A stretch of DNA of 64,000 nt from Ampullaceana balthica (lineage: Eukaryota > Mollusca > Gastropoda > Lymnaeidae). Below, one piece after another: positions 53,601 through 64,000 of the stretch. A program made the position numbers and the translations under genes. The stretch's first letter is position 1, and every line of letters begins with the position of its first letter. The stretch lies in assembly GCA_944989445.1 (NCBI GenBank), contig CALYLW010000059.1:1116001-1180000 (forward strand), read 5' to 3'. The notes below the pieces were generated by a model, which did no database searches, was not told the origin of the DNA, and saw only the letters and a list, made by a program, of their open reading frames with translations.

Positions 53601-56600
53601 TAACCGATCATCGAGTTAAACGAAAACCAATATGGCGGCAAAATATTAACATGCGCTTGAAATTTCTTTATATACATGATGTGCGTTAATTAGTGATGGG
53701 ACGATTAATCGGAATCGTATCGGAATATCGGGACCCTAATATTTCTTCACTCTTTCCTAAGCTTAAGACCGTTCGTTTTTAAGGACCGTTTAAATATAAC
53801 CCAGGGTTCCCACTCAGTCGGGAAAAAGTCGGGAATTAAAATAATTTTCCCGGTCTTGAAAGTCGGGAAATAGTCGGAAAAAGCTATGACTAGTCGGGAA
53901 TTTTTATATATATATATATTGTTTTTTGCCGAAGTAAATGACTTTGATTACGTCTCTATGGTCATGTTTCGATACCATTTAATAAAAAAAAAGTTACCAG
54001 TTTATAATTGTCTGTGGGTGCGTTAAAACTAAGGTCAAATTTTTCGCCTCGCCTTGTCCCATGGCGCGTGTGGCGTGGCATGTCACCGCCGCTCGCGTTT
54101 GCAATGACCGTCGAATCGACGAATTAAAAAAACAACAACATATCAATATGGTAATTTTAAGTTTAATGCTTTTGACATGCAGGATATCTGTCACTATGAG
54201 ACCGCACTCGAATTTCCTCCGTCAATCAAATGATACGTGTAACTTGTACTTGTAATATAAATAGTAACAAATGCGGCCTTGACCCTTGATCACATCAAAG
54301 GCGCACTGTGTGTTAGACCTAAGCGAATTTTAAAAAAATCATTCCTTATCAGAATTCGACCTACAACATTGATGACGTTTATATTATATATATAGTGGAA
54401 TATTAAGAAAATTATTTGATTTCACCGTCACGCGCGTGTTAGTCACAGTCACGTATCTTACTGGTAACAAAGCAACAACAAACTTTTAAAAGAATAATAA
54501 TTTTTTATTTAATTATATAAAAACCACCGTCGATTCTCGATACAAACCTTTATTTTCTTTCCTAAAGATATTGGTTTATCTTAAAAAATAAAATCATAAA
54601 TGCATCAGAAAATGAATTTAGTTTAATAATAATATAACATGCACTGCGAAATAATGACGGATTAAAGACCGCTAACGCGATTTTCGAGTACCTCTGGTGA
54701 ATACATACTCAAACTAATTCACCCACGGAATCAAATTGAAAGTAAAAACATCCAGTAATTTTTATTGAAATCTCGTAGAATCACACAATAGCCGGAAGTC
54801 TCGAAGAAAGCGAGATGTCAACACTGTTTTGAACTAAAAATGCCAAAGTGCATTGCTAGGCGAACAGACGGGGATCTAGCTAACCGACGTTAAGTTGCAA
54901 ATTTTGCACTCTTTTGGGCTCAAAATATTAGGGCTCGGCGTCTTTAAAAAATCGAATTAACTGATGAAAAAATGCAAAGACAAATTATTGGCGGTTCCAA
55001 TAAAAAACATCGACTTAATAGAGCTGACGAGTTAACCGGGCTAGATTTTAGTGGGTCCCACTGTACTATTGATCATGGATATTAGGTTTTTTGTGTGTTA
55101 AAAATGCCCTGGCGCCAAAGGGACAATGACGGTACAGGTAGGGGACAATGACGGTACAGGTAGGGGACAATGACGGTACAGGTAGGGGACAATGACGGTA
55201 CAGGTAGGGGACAATGACGGTACAGGTAGGGGACAATGACGGTACAGGTAGGGGACAATGACGGTACAGGTAGGGGACAATGACGGTACAGGTAGGGGAC
55301 AATGACGGTACAGGTAGGGGACAATGACGGTACAGGTAGGGGACAATGACGGTACAGGTAGGGGACAATGACGGTACAGGTAGGGGACAATGACGGTACA
55401 GGTAGGGGACAATGACGGTACAGGTAGGGGACAATGACGGTACAGGTAGGGGACAATGACGGTACAGGTAGGGGACAATGACGGTACAGGTAGGGGACAA
55501 TGACGGTACAGGTAGGGGACAATGACGGTACAGGTAGGGGACAATGACGGTACAGGTAGGGGACAATGACGGTACAGGTAGGGGACAATGACGGTACAGG
55601 TAGGGGACAATGTTTCAATATTTATGAGATGAGTAGAATCTGACATTTAATGTTAATTTGTGAACCAAAATTTTAGAGAATGGAAATCTTTCGGACCAAT
55701 GGTACTTCAGTTGGTTACCAACAGGCAGTATCCTTGATAGGGTATCAAATTAATAATTAAGTTGTTAGAGTAGCAAGTTTTTTAGTTGACTGGGGAATGT
55801 AGACGTCTGTGCAGCCCCTGGACTATGTTCCCTCTAAGGTTCGTTGGTCCATGTGCAAAATAAAAATTACTTGTGTGCAAAGTTGCACAGCATCCATTTT
55901 TTATGCATATTTTACAAAATTTGCTGCACAGTAATTCTAAACTGCTGCACAGCGTCGGTCAGATATCTGAGCCACCTATCAGTTTAAGGGAACATTGGCC
56001 CTGGTAGTGTTAGTTTAACTGAGTTCAGGTGAGAATAAAACACAACTTAATGACAGTTAATAACGGGTAGTGAAGTGGAACAGGGTTTGGAGTAATAAAT
56101 CTGGTTCATGGAATGGAGTGCTCCAGCATGAATCTTTTAAAATCTGGAGAGAACCCCAACGTGTAGGCCTATACATAAAAACCAAAGTGAAAAATAAGAG
56201 ACCTTCAAACTTTTCTACGCTATTCACTATTGCGAGTATAAACATGGATAAGTTAATAAAAAATAATTTCTAAACACTTAATCAAAAATAATCTTGCCTC
56301 TAATTTTGTATCTCATTTCTTACAACCTAAATTTTCACTAAATTTTTTTTAATGAAATAATATGCCATACCACATAGTGCACATACTAGTCTGGCTTTTA
56401 AAAAAAAATTTAAATATTTTTTTTAAAAATGACACTTAAGCAATTTTCTCTGGTTTTGCATGCCACATAAAATATACCTATACTTATACACAAACAAAAA
56501 TGGATTTAAAGCTTCAAATTGAAAGTGAAACTGACAAAATGGGCATTAGCGGATTTTTTATTTAAGACAGGAAATTTAAATTATTCTCATGTAAAAAATT

Positions 56601-59600
56601 TTTTTAATAAAGGCTTGATATTATTATACATGTTAAACTTAAAATGAATTAGCTTGAGAATTTATATTTTTATTTTAGGAACTTCCCATTGGAGATGAAA
56701 TTGATAAAGATAATAACAATGACCCAGTTTCAGGTAATTATTTGGTTTCAACTTTAAGAATAAGATTTACTTCCAATAATTTTTAAGTTTTAGAGAACAA
56801 TCAATTACAATTTGTTGTTTTTTCTTTTGTTATAAAAACTCCTGCTTCTCCTATTTATATAGTGCTAAATCTCTTTTTAACTGTATTTTGTTCAAGGCCT
56901 GACTATATTACATCAAGAAGAAAGCACACATATCATATTGTTAGGTTTATCCAAAAAATTATTCACAGGGCTTCAGGATACTCTTGCTCAAGTTCTAAGA
57001 GCATTAATCTAGGATCTTTCACTTTAAGCATACATAGCGGGTTGATTCTCTTGAGGATGAAAATATTTTCCCCAGAGAATTAAAACTTTAGAGTGTTTTT
57101 TCTTGAGACAAACACCATTTAAAAAAAAATTAATATTGGTACTTTAACATATGTTGATTTAAAACTAATTATTTGTTTTTCTAATGTAATATTTTTGAAG
57201 CAATGATTTGTTAAATGTATATAATTTTTTTAAACAGAGCTTCCAGGATCTATTAAATTTGACTGTGAAAGTAATGCACAGCCTAGGACAAATAGAGAAG
57301 TAAACCTTATCAAATTCAAACGGAAATTTCCCGGGCCTGCTGGTATTCTACCTCCCTCTGTAAGAGTCTCCTTTGAGGATTTTTCAACATTTACAAAAAA
57401 TATATATTTTTCTTTACACAGTTTTAAAAAATGTCAGCTTTTCTTTGTTATGTTCAGGAGCACTTTAAAATATTAATTTTATTTTGTTTGTAGGCAAAAA
57501 TATAATATTAAGAAACTGAAACTGTTGTAGATACCACAACAAATCCATTTAACATACGAACTTTTTTATGTGTAATTTATAATAGGTGTAATTATATGAC
57601 GAGTCCACTTACAAAGTTGATTTTGGTGGGAAAATCTTTTTACTACCCTCTTTTTGGTGTAAATGGTAAAACTCTACAATATTCTTTTTGTTTTGTTATT
57701 TAAAACCTACTAAATATGCTGTATTTTATTGTTAAAAAAAATGAAACACTTGCAAAATCTGCTAAGTCGCTCAAACATAAATGCCTTTTTTTTAAAACTC
57801 TAAAAAGTGACTTAGTAGGTTTTGCAAGTGGATACCTCATATATTTATAAAATTCTTGTCTAAATATTTATAATGTCTAATTTTACAGAGCCCTGGAAGT
57901 TTGCTGAATGTTAAACTGACTGAATTACCAGAACATAACTTGCTGGACAGTCCTAAAGTTTGTGATCATAATAATGAGGTAAATTAATTCGATGTTGCTA
58001 CATTTCAGTAGAAATTGTATATGTTCATTTGGAAATTACAGAACAGGGGTTAAATGCTGATTAGAAACAACCTGGGGTGTAGGGAGCCCTTTTCCTTGTT
58101 CGAGCGTTTCATGATAATGACTCTGCTGTTGGTCATATCTTAAAACTGTGTAAACTGTAAAGGGGCTGGTAAATTGGGAGACATTGATAAAAGTGAGGAA
58201 CTTATCTATGTCTTAAATTTTTTTAGTGATTAGATTAATTTCTGTTTCTTAACATACTTCCTTATCACTCCTGCATAAAAAATTCAAAATATAGAATGGG
58301 ACTGCAATAAAGCTTTTAAATAAAATACAAAATACACAAACAAATTGTGCAATGAAAACAATAAATTTGAGCTTTATTTTTAGACTGATACGACAGTAAA
58401 CGTTTCGGCTAATGCCTTCATCAGTACAACATAAAATACATTCTTACAATACTTACATAAGTAATAATAACATTCTTAAAAAATATTGTATTTTAAAATA
58501 TTTATGTTAAATAAAAAGAAAGGAAAAACAAAAACAAACATGGACACAGGATATAGCAAAAAGGGGGAAGTATCCAAAGTTACAGTAAAAACCACAACGG
58601 GAACAAAATTATGCAGTTAAGTAAAATTATGAATTTGGTTAATTCCATATGGAGCCAACGTACCAAATCTTTTTATGAGTCTATTTTCCATGTGGACTCT
58701 ATCATGGGTATTGCTTGCATATAAAATACCAGTTACTGCAATATCTGATATGCCGTTATGGTCAACACTGTTAAAATGTTTAGAAACAGGACATTGAGCC
58801 TGTTTATTTATATTATACAGGTGTTCTCTAAACCGATCTCCAAGACGACGACCAGTCTCACCCACGTAAATTTTATTACACCTCTTGCAAAGAATTGCAT
58901 AAATCACGTTGCGACTTGTGCAAGTGAATCCATCTTTTATTAAGAATTTTTCAAGAGGGAAAGAAATGTTGTTAATTTCCATCACATATGGACAAGTATT
59001 GCAACGGTTACGGTTGCAACCTTTTGTTCCAATATATGCTTTCATTGTGGGAAGGTGACTTCTTACAAGAATATCTCTGAGGCTTCTATCTCTCCGGAAA
59101 GCAAAAAGAGGAGGTTTTTTGAAGACCTGCTGAGTTAGAGGGTCAGCCATAAGGATTGGTCGGTTTTTGAGAATCACCTGGCGAGCTTTAAAATTATGAG
59201 GATGAAAAGTTAAAATAAATTTTGATCGATCACATTGATCAGAAACAGATGATTTAAATGTATCCTGTCTGGTCATGCCCTTAATTCGATTGACAGCGGA
59301 TATTAAAACTGTTTCCGGGTATGACCTTCTTCGAAAAAAATCCAGCATTTCATTACTTTTCTCCAAAAAGTCTGCCTCATCACTGCAGAGTCGTTTAAGT
59401 CTCAATAGTTGCGAAAATGGGATAGAGCTCTTACAAGATTCAGGATGGGACGATGAATACATAAGGAAACTATGGCTGTCTGTAGACTTGTAAAAAATTG
59501 ATGTGGATATTTTATTTTCTTTCAATTTAATTTGTATATCCAAAAAATTAACAGCTGTTAATTTTTTGGATATACAAATTAAATTGAAAGAAAATAAAAT

Positions 59601-62600
59601 ATCCACATCAATTTTTTACAAGTCTACAGACAGCCATAGTTTCCTTATGTATTCATCGTCCCATCCTGAATCTTGTAAGAGCTCTATCCCATTTTCGCAA
59701 CTATTGAGACTTAAACGACTCTGCAGTGATGAGGCAGACTTTTTGGAGAAAAGTAATGAAATGCTGGATTTTTTTCGAAGAAGGTCATACCCGGAAACAG
59801 TTTTAATATCCGCTGTCAATCGAATTAAGGGCATGACCAGACAGGATACATTTAAATCATCTGTTTCTGATCAATGTGATCGATCAAAATTTATTTTAAC
59901 TTTTCATCCTCATAATTTTAAAGCTCGCCAGGTGATTCTCAAAAACCGTCCAATCCTTATGGCTGACCCTCTAACTCAGCAGGTCTTCAAAAAACCTCCT
60001 CTTTTTGCTTTCCGGAGAGATAGAAGCCTCAGAGATATTCTTGTAGGAAGTCACCTTCCCACAATGAAAGCATATATTGGAACAAAAGGTTGCAACCGTA
60101 ACCGTTGCAATACTTGTCCATATGTGATGGAAATTAACATTTCTTTCCCTCTTGAAAAATTCTTAATAAAAGATGGATTCACTTGCACAAGTCGCAACGT
60201 GATTTATGCAATTCTTTGCAAGAGGTGTAATAAAATTTACGTGGGTGAGACTGGTCGTCGTCTTGGAGATCGGTTTAGAGAACACCTGTATAATATAAAT
60301 AAACAGGCTCAATGTCCTGTTTCTAAACATTTTAACAGTGTTGACCATAACGGCATATCAGATATTGCAGTAACTGGTATTTTATATGCAAGCAATACCC
60401 ATGATAGAGTCCACATGGAAAATAGACTCATAAAAAGATTTGGTACGTTGGCTCCATATGGAATTAACCAAATTCATAATTTTACTTAACTGCATAATTT
60501 TGTTCCCGTTGTGGTTTTTACTGTAACTTTGGATACTTCCCCCTTTTTGCTATATCCTGTGTCCATGTTTGTTTTTGTTTTTCCTTTCTTTTTATTTAAC
60601 ATAAATATTTTAAAATACAATATTTTTTAAGAATGTTATTATTACTTATGTAAGTATTGTAAGAATGTATTTTATGTTGTACTGATGAAGGCATTAGCCG
60701 AAACGTTTACTGTCGTATCAGTCTAAAAATAAAGCTCAAATTTATTGTTTTCATTGCACAATTTGTTTGTGTATTTTGTATTTTATAAAAAATTCAAAAG
60801 CACACATTTAGGTCCTGTCATTGTACACATGCTACGTTAATTTTGCAATGAGTAACAACAAATTAAAACATGAATTAAATAGATCTTATTTTTTAGCCAA
60901 TCAAATAACTTTAGTTATTAAAAGGGTTTTTTAAAAATTGCTGAACTAATTTATGACTCATAATTGTTGCTTGAATATTAATGAATTAATGTATAAAAAA
61001 GTTATTTGACAATATGTTAGACAAGTTTTAATATGTTTCATTTTGCACTGTTTCTGGAAAAAGGGAACGCTTTTCATAATGACGATAAAATATGTTCGCA
61101 TTAAAATATCATTTTACAATCTTGTCTTCATGTATTACATTTTGGAAATTTAAAACAGCAACAAAAAACATGAAATTCTTGGATAAATAAGTTACTTGGT
61201 TCATCATTTCAGAAAAGAGGTTACTTTTTGTTTCCCCAGACCCAAAGTATTTTTTAAATTATTATATTTTTTATTCTTAGATTGAGAACAACTCGTTGTC
61301 TCAAGTTTCTGCTGATGATATTTTTACATCATGGCCCTGGAAGTCTTTGGTGGCAGATTTGGGCCCAGATTCTCCATCAGTGCTGGCAAAGTTTTCAATC
61401 AAGTCAATGCTTTTAAAGGTAATAAAATATGAAATCTTAATCAGTGGCATAATTCTTTTTAAAGAAATCTCTGATCAATTTCTCCTTACCAAAATGTGTA
61501 ATCTGACATTATATGTTGAAAGGGGTAATGAACATAAAATAAAATGTTATATAAAAAATATTTACAGTGGTACCTCGAGATACGAGTTTAATTCGTTCCT
61601 TAACTTTGCTCGTATGTCAATTTGCTCGTATCTCAAAGCAATTTTCACCATTGAAATTAATTGAAATGCCATTAATCCGTTCCAGCCCAAAAATTTGCTA
61701 TCCCTAATTGTTTTGTTAGGTGTTTTTGAATAAGAAAAATGTATTTATGAATTACAAATATCTAATAAAAACATAATAAAAGAGAATGTAAAGCAAAAAA
61801 AGTGCACATACATATTTGTATTTTGGTCAATTAAATGTAACTTACACACAGCTTTAATGCTACTGTATGCTTAATTTTAGTAACTGCTTTTCTCTTCACT
61901 GGTCTTTGCCCTTTTCGCCGGATTAAAAAAAAACTGTCCAAGGAGGTTTGTTTCTTCCTGTCTTTTAGAATGCTGCGGAAATGAGTTAGGCAAGTGTCAT
62001 TAAATAGCTCCGATCCACAACCATTTGCAACTTTTTCAGGGTGTTTCTTTTCCACAAACTGTGAAACTCTCTCCCACATTCCCAAGATCTTTTTTTATCT
62101 CACTTGTAGAGATAACCTCCTCTGACTCTTCCTCAAAACAAATTTCTTCCAGAACCCCCGATAGCTACTGTGACTGTAACTCTTGTAATTCATCGGTCGT
62201 CAGTTACTGAGAGTGCTCGTATCTCACATTTCGCTCGTATTTCAGCAAACAAAACTTCGCTCGCTTGACAGCTCGTATCTCAAATAACTCGTATGTCAGG
62301 GCACTTGTATCTCAAGGTACCACTGTATGCTGAAAGCGTATCGACCTTTTCAGTATTTGTTGTATATTACATCGAATAATTTTATTTACAGGCCAGCAGA
62401 AAGCTTCTCCCACGAGGCAAGATCCCTTTGATCCTTGGTGTGATAGAAAGTTTCGACATGCAGGGCTCTGATGCTGCTGTTGTCATTAGAGACCCTACAG
62501 GTAAAGAAGACATGGCCGACATTACACTTCTACCTCGAGATCTAAATGCTGCACTAAAAATATAGCTCTTGAGTGACCAAATGACCCATTTTCAAAAGAA

Positions 62601-63652
62601 TTTATAGAGATGTACAGTAATTGTCACAAATTTTATAAAAATCCTTATTATTTTTCCTTTATATAATTGGATTTTTATTATTGTAAAATGATGTTAATTT
62701 TGTAGGACACATTGGAAGAGCATAAGAAGCATCCAACTTGGGAGATGTGTGTCTGCTAGATGTCCCTACTTCTAGATGTGCAAACATGTGACACTGAATT
62801 TTACAGAAAAATATGTTCCCTTTGCAATATGGATGAATTTTGTTACTTTCATTCTAATTGGCAATAAATTGTTACTTGTCAACAGATATATTGTAAAAAT
62901 ATTTACTATAGTAAAGAAGGAAAAAAAAACCAAATTAAATCTATAATTGAATGCTCTCCCTTGCATTGTGCTCTCCCAAGATTCCTTTGATTTTTCTAAA
63001 TAGTAATATGTATTAAATACTTTTTTATTTAGGTAAAATGAATGGATCTTTGCATCAAGATCTCATCAAGGACCCAAACACTGCTATACAGCCTGGATCT
63101 GTTGTTATTCTCAGACAGGTGAATAAAAATATATAGATTCTTTTTTATTTAAAAAAAAATAATTACAAGTATAAATACTTAATAACTTATTGATATATTG
63201 TTTTTCAACAAAATTATATTGTAAATAAATAAATATATCCAAAGTTCTAAAACTGGAAATTCGGTATATTTATTACATATTGGTGCTTGTAGACCAAGAA
63301 ATATGGCTAAAAAAGTGGATCCTAAATCCTCCTGAGATTTCAGGATGTCTTGGTAATCTCATGGCGTTTGATAAAAAATTAAAGTTCTGAAAAGTTCCTT
63401 AAATTTCAAACATTTTCTCATGAAATGTCCTGCATTTTTTTTTAACTTGCTGAAAAGTGCAAGATTACTTAGTAACTTGCTTGTTATCTTTAATTTTAAA
63501 TCTTTTTTGAAATATTATATTTACTATAGGAAAAGTCCTTGACTTCTTGAATTTTATTTTAGATTATGTGTCAGTATCCTAAAAAGGACTCTCAAATTTA
63601 CTGGCCAATCTGCTCGGCAGCAAAGTTTATTGATGCAGACCGTGCCTACTGA
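50612..63652 (+). CDS. HROB: HROB homologue (MCM8-MCM9 recombination factor, OB-fold), partly resolved
   Basis: Exons seen: 50612..50647 (MFEIPDDDHFWD), 56679..56733, 57238..57359, 57889..57978, 61281..61418, 62392..62500, 63033..63118 and 63563..63652, with consistent phases and GT-AG borders. Exon 57238..57359 carries KFKRKFPGPAGILPPS, the conserved HROB motif. 62392..63118 gives KIPLILGVIESFDMQGSDAA and VVIRDPTGKMNGSLHQDL, then PGSVVILRQ, the DUF4539 OB-fold. The last exon (IMCQYPKKDSQIYWPI to a TGA) fits the end of the fold in length. In vertebrates HROB recruits the MCM8-MCM9 helicase for repair synthesis in homologous recombination. Only about 241 codons are seen against over 600 in human, so middle exons between 50648 and 56678 are missed or the protein is short. 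The terminal exon is the least certain call. Confidence 0.8.
51417..51922. mobile_element. TGACGTCA-ended MITE, HROB intron
   Basis: Left end gggacatccataaatgacgt and right end gacatcatttatggatgggg, bordered by TTAA/TTTA-like sequence. Interior like the other copies of the family. Confidence 0.75.
52185..52250. repeat. 19-bp minisatellite, about 3.5 copies
   Basis: acatcaatccatcatccyca repeated. Confidence 0.85.
52750..53337. mobile_element. MITE-like element with 'tatactcgt' ends, HROB intron
   Basis: ccgtatatactcgttttata near the left and gaacgagtatatttcagtat with gtacgg near the right form inverted ends. Subterminal gccgaccccccaactttt occurs twice in the same orientation. No coding. Confidence 0.55.
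53548..55063. mobile_element. pogo/mariner-like non-autonomous element, HROB intron
   Basis: Left ctgtggtaccctgttaagtc and right gtgggtcccactg, with TA on both sides, form imperfect inverted ends. Internal 'cgagttaa'/'ttaactg' motifs. No transposase recognised. Confidence 0.55.
55121..55612. repeat. Perfect 22-bp x 22 minisatellite, HROB intron
   Basis: Unit ggacaatgacggtacaggta+gg starts at 55121 and recurs every 22 bp to 55605 (22 full units plus 8 bases) with no difference that I can see. The unit has no stop on the minus strand in any frame, so three overlapping long frames appear there; none is a gene. Confidence 0.97.
55620..56678. other. HROB intron, nothing recognised
   Basis: AT-rich; no exon with proper splice sites in the HROB frame identified. 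Confidence 0.45.
58383..58427 (-). ncRNA. Hammerhead-ribozyme-like motif in Penelope 3' region (left)
   Basis: Exact reverse complement of the motif at 60679..60723, in the left arm. Confidence 0.5.
58617..59554 (-). pseudogene. Penelope-like protein C-terminal part (RT thumb + GIY-YIG), left copy
   Basis: From the palindrome centre: AVNFLDIQIKLKENKIST (start of the RT thumb in Penelope proteins), SSHPESCKSSIPFSQLLRLK, a Cys-rich linker CNRNRCNTCPYV, then the GIY-YIG endonuclease (VIYAILCKRCNKIYVGETGR, RFREHL), ending GINQIHNFT-stop. RT fingers and palm with the catalytic Asp residues are missing. About 16 N-terminal codons of the open frame lie across the centre and come from the antisense of the other copy. 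Reading frame intact but the protein is partial. Confidence 0.88.
59555..60489 (+). pseudogene. Penelope-like protein C-terminal part (RT thumb + GIY-YIG), right copy
   Basis: Mirror image of the left copy with the same truncation point. Differences: Gly for Arg in VGSHLPTMKAY (VRSHL on the left) and one Asn fewer in MEINISFP (MEINNISFP on the left). GIY-YIG motifs intact. It points in the same direction as HROB. Confidence 0.88.
60679..60723 (+). ncRNA. Hammerhead-ribozyme-like motif in Penelope 3' region (right)
   Basis: ctgatga - aggc atta gcc - gaaac - loop - cgta fits a hammerhead core: CUGAUGA, a stem II of GGC/GCC with a four-base loop, GAAA, then a very short stem III (CG/CG) closing on GUA. 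Penelope-like elements are known to carry minimal hammerheads in their terminal repeats. The stem I pairing I can draw is weak, so activity is uncertain. Confidence 0.5.
61565..62325 (-). mobile_element. pogo/Tigger-like element with TA TSD, HROB intron
   Basis: 761 bp. Left end cagtggtacctcgagatacg and right end atctcaaggtaccactg are inverted repeats, with TA on both sides (61563..61564 and 62326..62327). Subterminal ctcgtatctcaa motifs repeat at both ends. Internal deletion leaves only a transposase fragment. Confidence 0.87.
61831..62085 (-). pseudogene. Tigger-type transposase C-terminal fragment
   Basis: ELFNDTCLTHFRSILKDRKK followed by QTSLDSFF matches the C-terminal segment (ILK-R-KQ-SLD-FF) common in Tigger/pogo transposases. 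The DDE catalytic domain is absent. Confidence 0.65.
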
Positions 63653-63781
63653 TAATCAACCCACTTATTAGTACCTTGCTTTTATCCACAACACTTGTCT
63701 TTAGTTAAGATATCAGGAAATATATATTTGGTAATTGAAAAATGACGTCATAATTAAGGAACCTTGTTTTGTACAGTCGTA

Positions 63782-64000
63782 GTGTCATTTAGTATGTCAT
63801 TTAGTATGTCATTTAGTATGTCATTTAGTATGTCATTTAGTATGTCATTTAGTATGTCATTTAGTATGTCATTTAGTTTGTCATTTAGTTTGTCATTTAG
63901 TTTGTCATTTAGTTTGTCATTTAGTTTGTCATTTAGTATGTCATTTAGTTTGTCATTTAGTATGTCATTTAGTATGTCATTTAGTATGTCAATTAGTATG
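63782..64000. repeat. 12-bp minisatellite running off the window end
   Basis: About 18 units of atgtcatttagt/ttgtcatttagt starting about 130 bases after the HROB stop codon; the right border is outside the window. Confidence 0.95.

Larger units (their letters stand above)
58290..60784. mobile_element. Palindromic (head-to-head) Penelope-like element pair with TSD
   Basis: Two 5'-truncated Penelope copies in inverted orientation meet at a seamless centre between 59554 and 59555 (ttaacagctgttaa). Arms 58320..59554 and 59555..60786 differ by one 3-bp indel (AAC missing near 60136) and two substitutions that I can see. ataaaaaattcaaaa flanks the whole unit (58275..58289 and 60785..60799), which reads as a single 15-bp target-site duplication. 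The left copy has about 30 extra bases at its 3' end. It lies in the HROB intron between 57978 and 61281. Confidence 0.9.

Noticed and set aside
55066..55646. Three overlapping 166-182 codon minus-strand frames
   Set aside because: By-product of a stop-free 22-bp unit read in three frames.
58320..60786. Palindrome as a sequencing hairpin artefact
   Set aside because: The flanks are not mirrored, a target duplication surrounds the unit, and the arms differ by an indel and substitutions; artefact is less likely, though not excluded without reads.

Overview
This is a low-GC, intron-rich and transposon-dense eukaryotic window. Split genes with GT-AG introns, LINE, SINE, Penelope and hAT elements, and a tandem cluster of sigma-class glutathione S-transferases (GSTs) point to an invertebrate. 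The GSTs resemble molluscan sigma GST / S-crystallin relatives, so a mollusc, perhaps a gastropod, is my best guess; the species is inference only.

Minus strand, 0.7-42.5 kb: four complete five-exon GST genes lie head to tail (here A 674..4985, B 10026..14129, C 18317..23424, D 34724..42500). All share the same intron positions and phases (1, 1, 0, 0) and encode 204-210 aa. They are diverged but apparently intact paralogues. Minisatellites border or overlap an exon boundary in several of them. The most striking is in gene D: the end of exon 3 plus the first six bases of its splice donor have been amplified into 27 copies of a 57-bp unit. Every copy carries a phase-0 GTAAGT donor and the whole array is open in the exon's frame.

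Plus strand, 50.6-63.65 kb: a gene recognised as HROB (MCM8IP/C17orf53), the OB-fold factor that brings MCM8-MCM9 to recombination sites. It starts with a 12-codon exon and ends with the OB-fold exons; a variable middle part was not found. Its introns hold a palindromic Penelope-like retroelement, a pogo/Tigger-like DNA transposon and a perfect 22 x 22-bp array.

Between and inside the genes: several hAT elements, six of them bounded by 8-bp target-site duplications that can be read directly (5539..7401, 15922..17441, 19498..22496, 30017..30196, 32773..33141; 25364..25638 and 29747..29934 are weaker); a second rearranged hAT copy (46131..49452); a 5'-truncated L1/Tx1-like LINE (38345..40480); 3' ends of a CR1/L2-like LINE and a tRNA-derived SINE sharing its tail; a MITE family whose ends carry TGACGTCA; a dispersed non-coding repeat family (7.9, 26.6-28.0, 44.4-45.4 kb); and many simple repeats. 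No tRNA, rRNA or CRISPR array was found.
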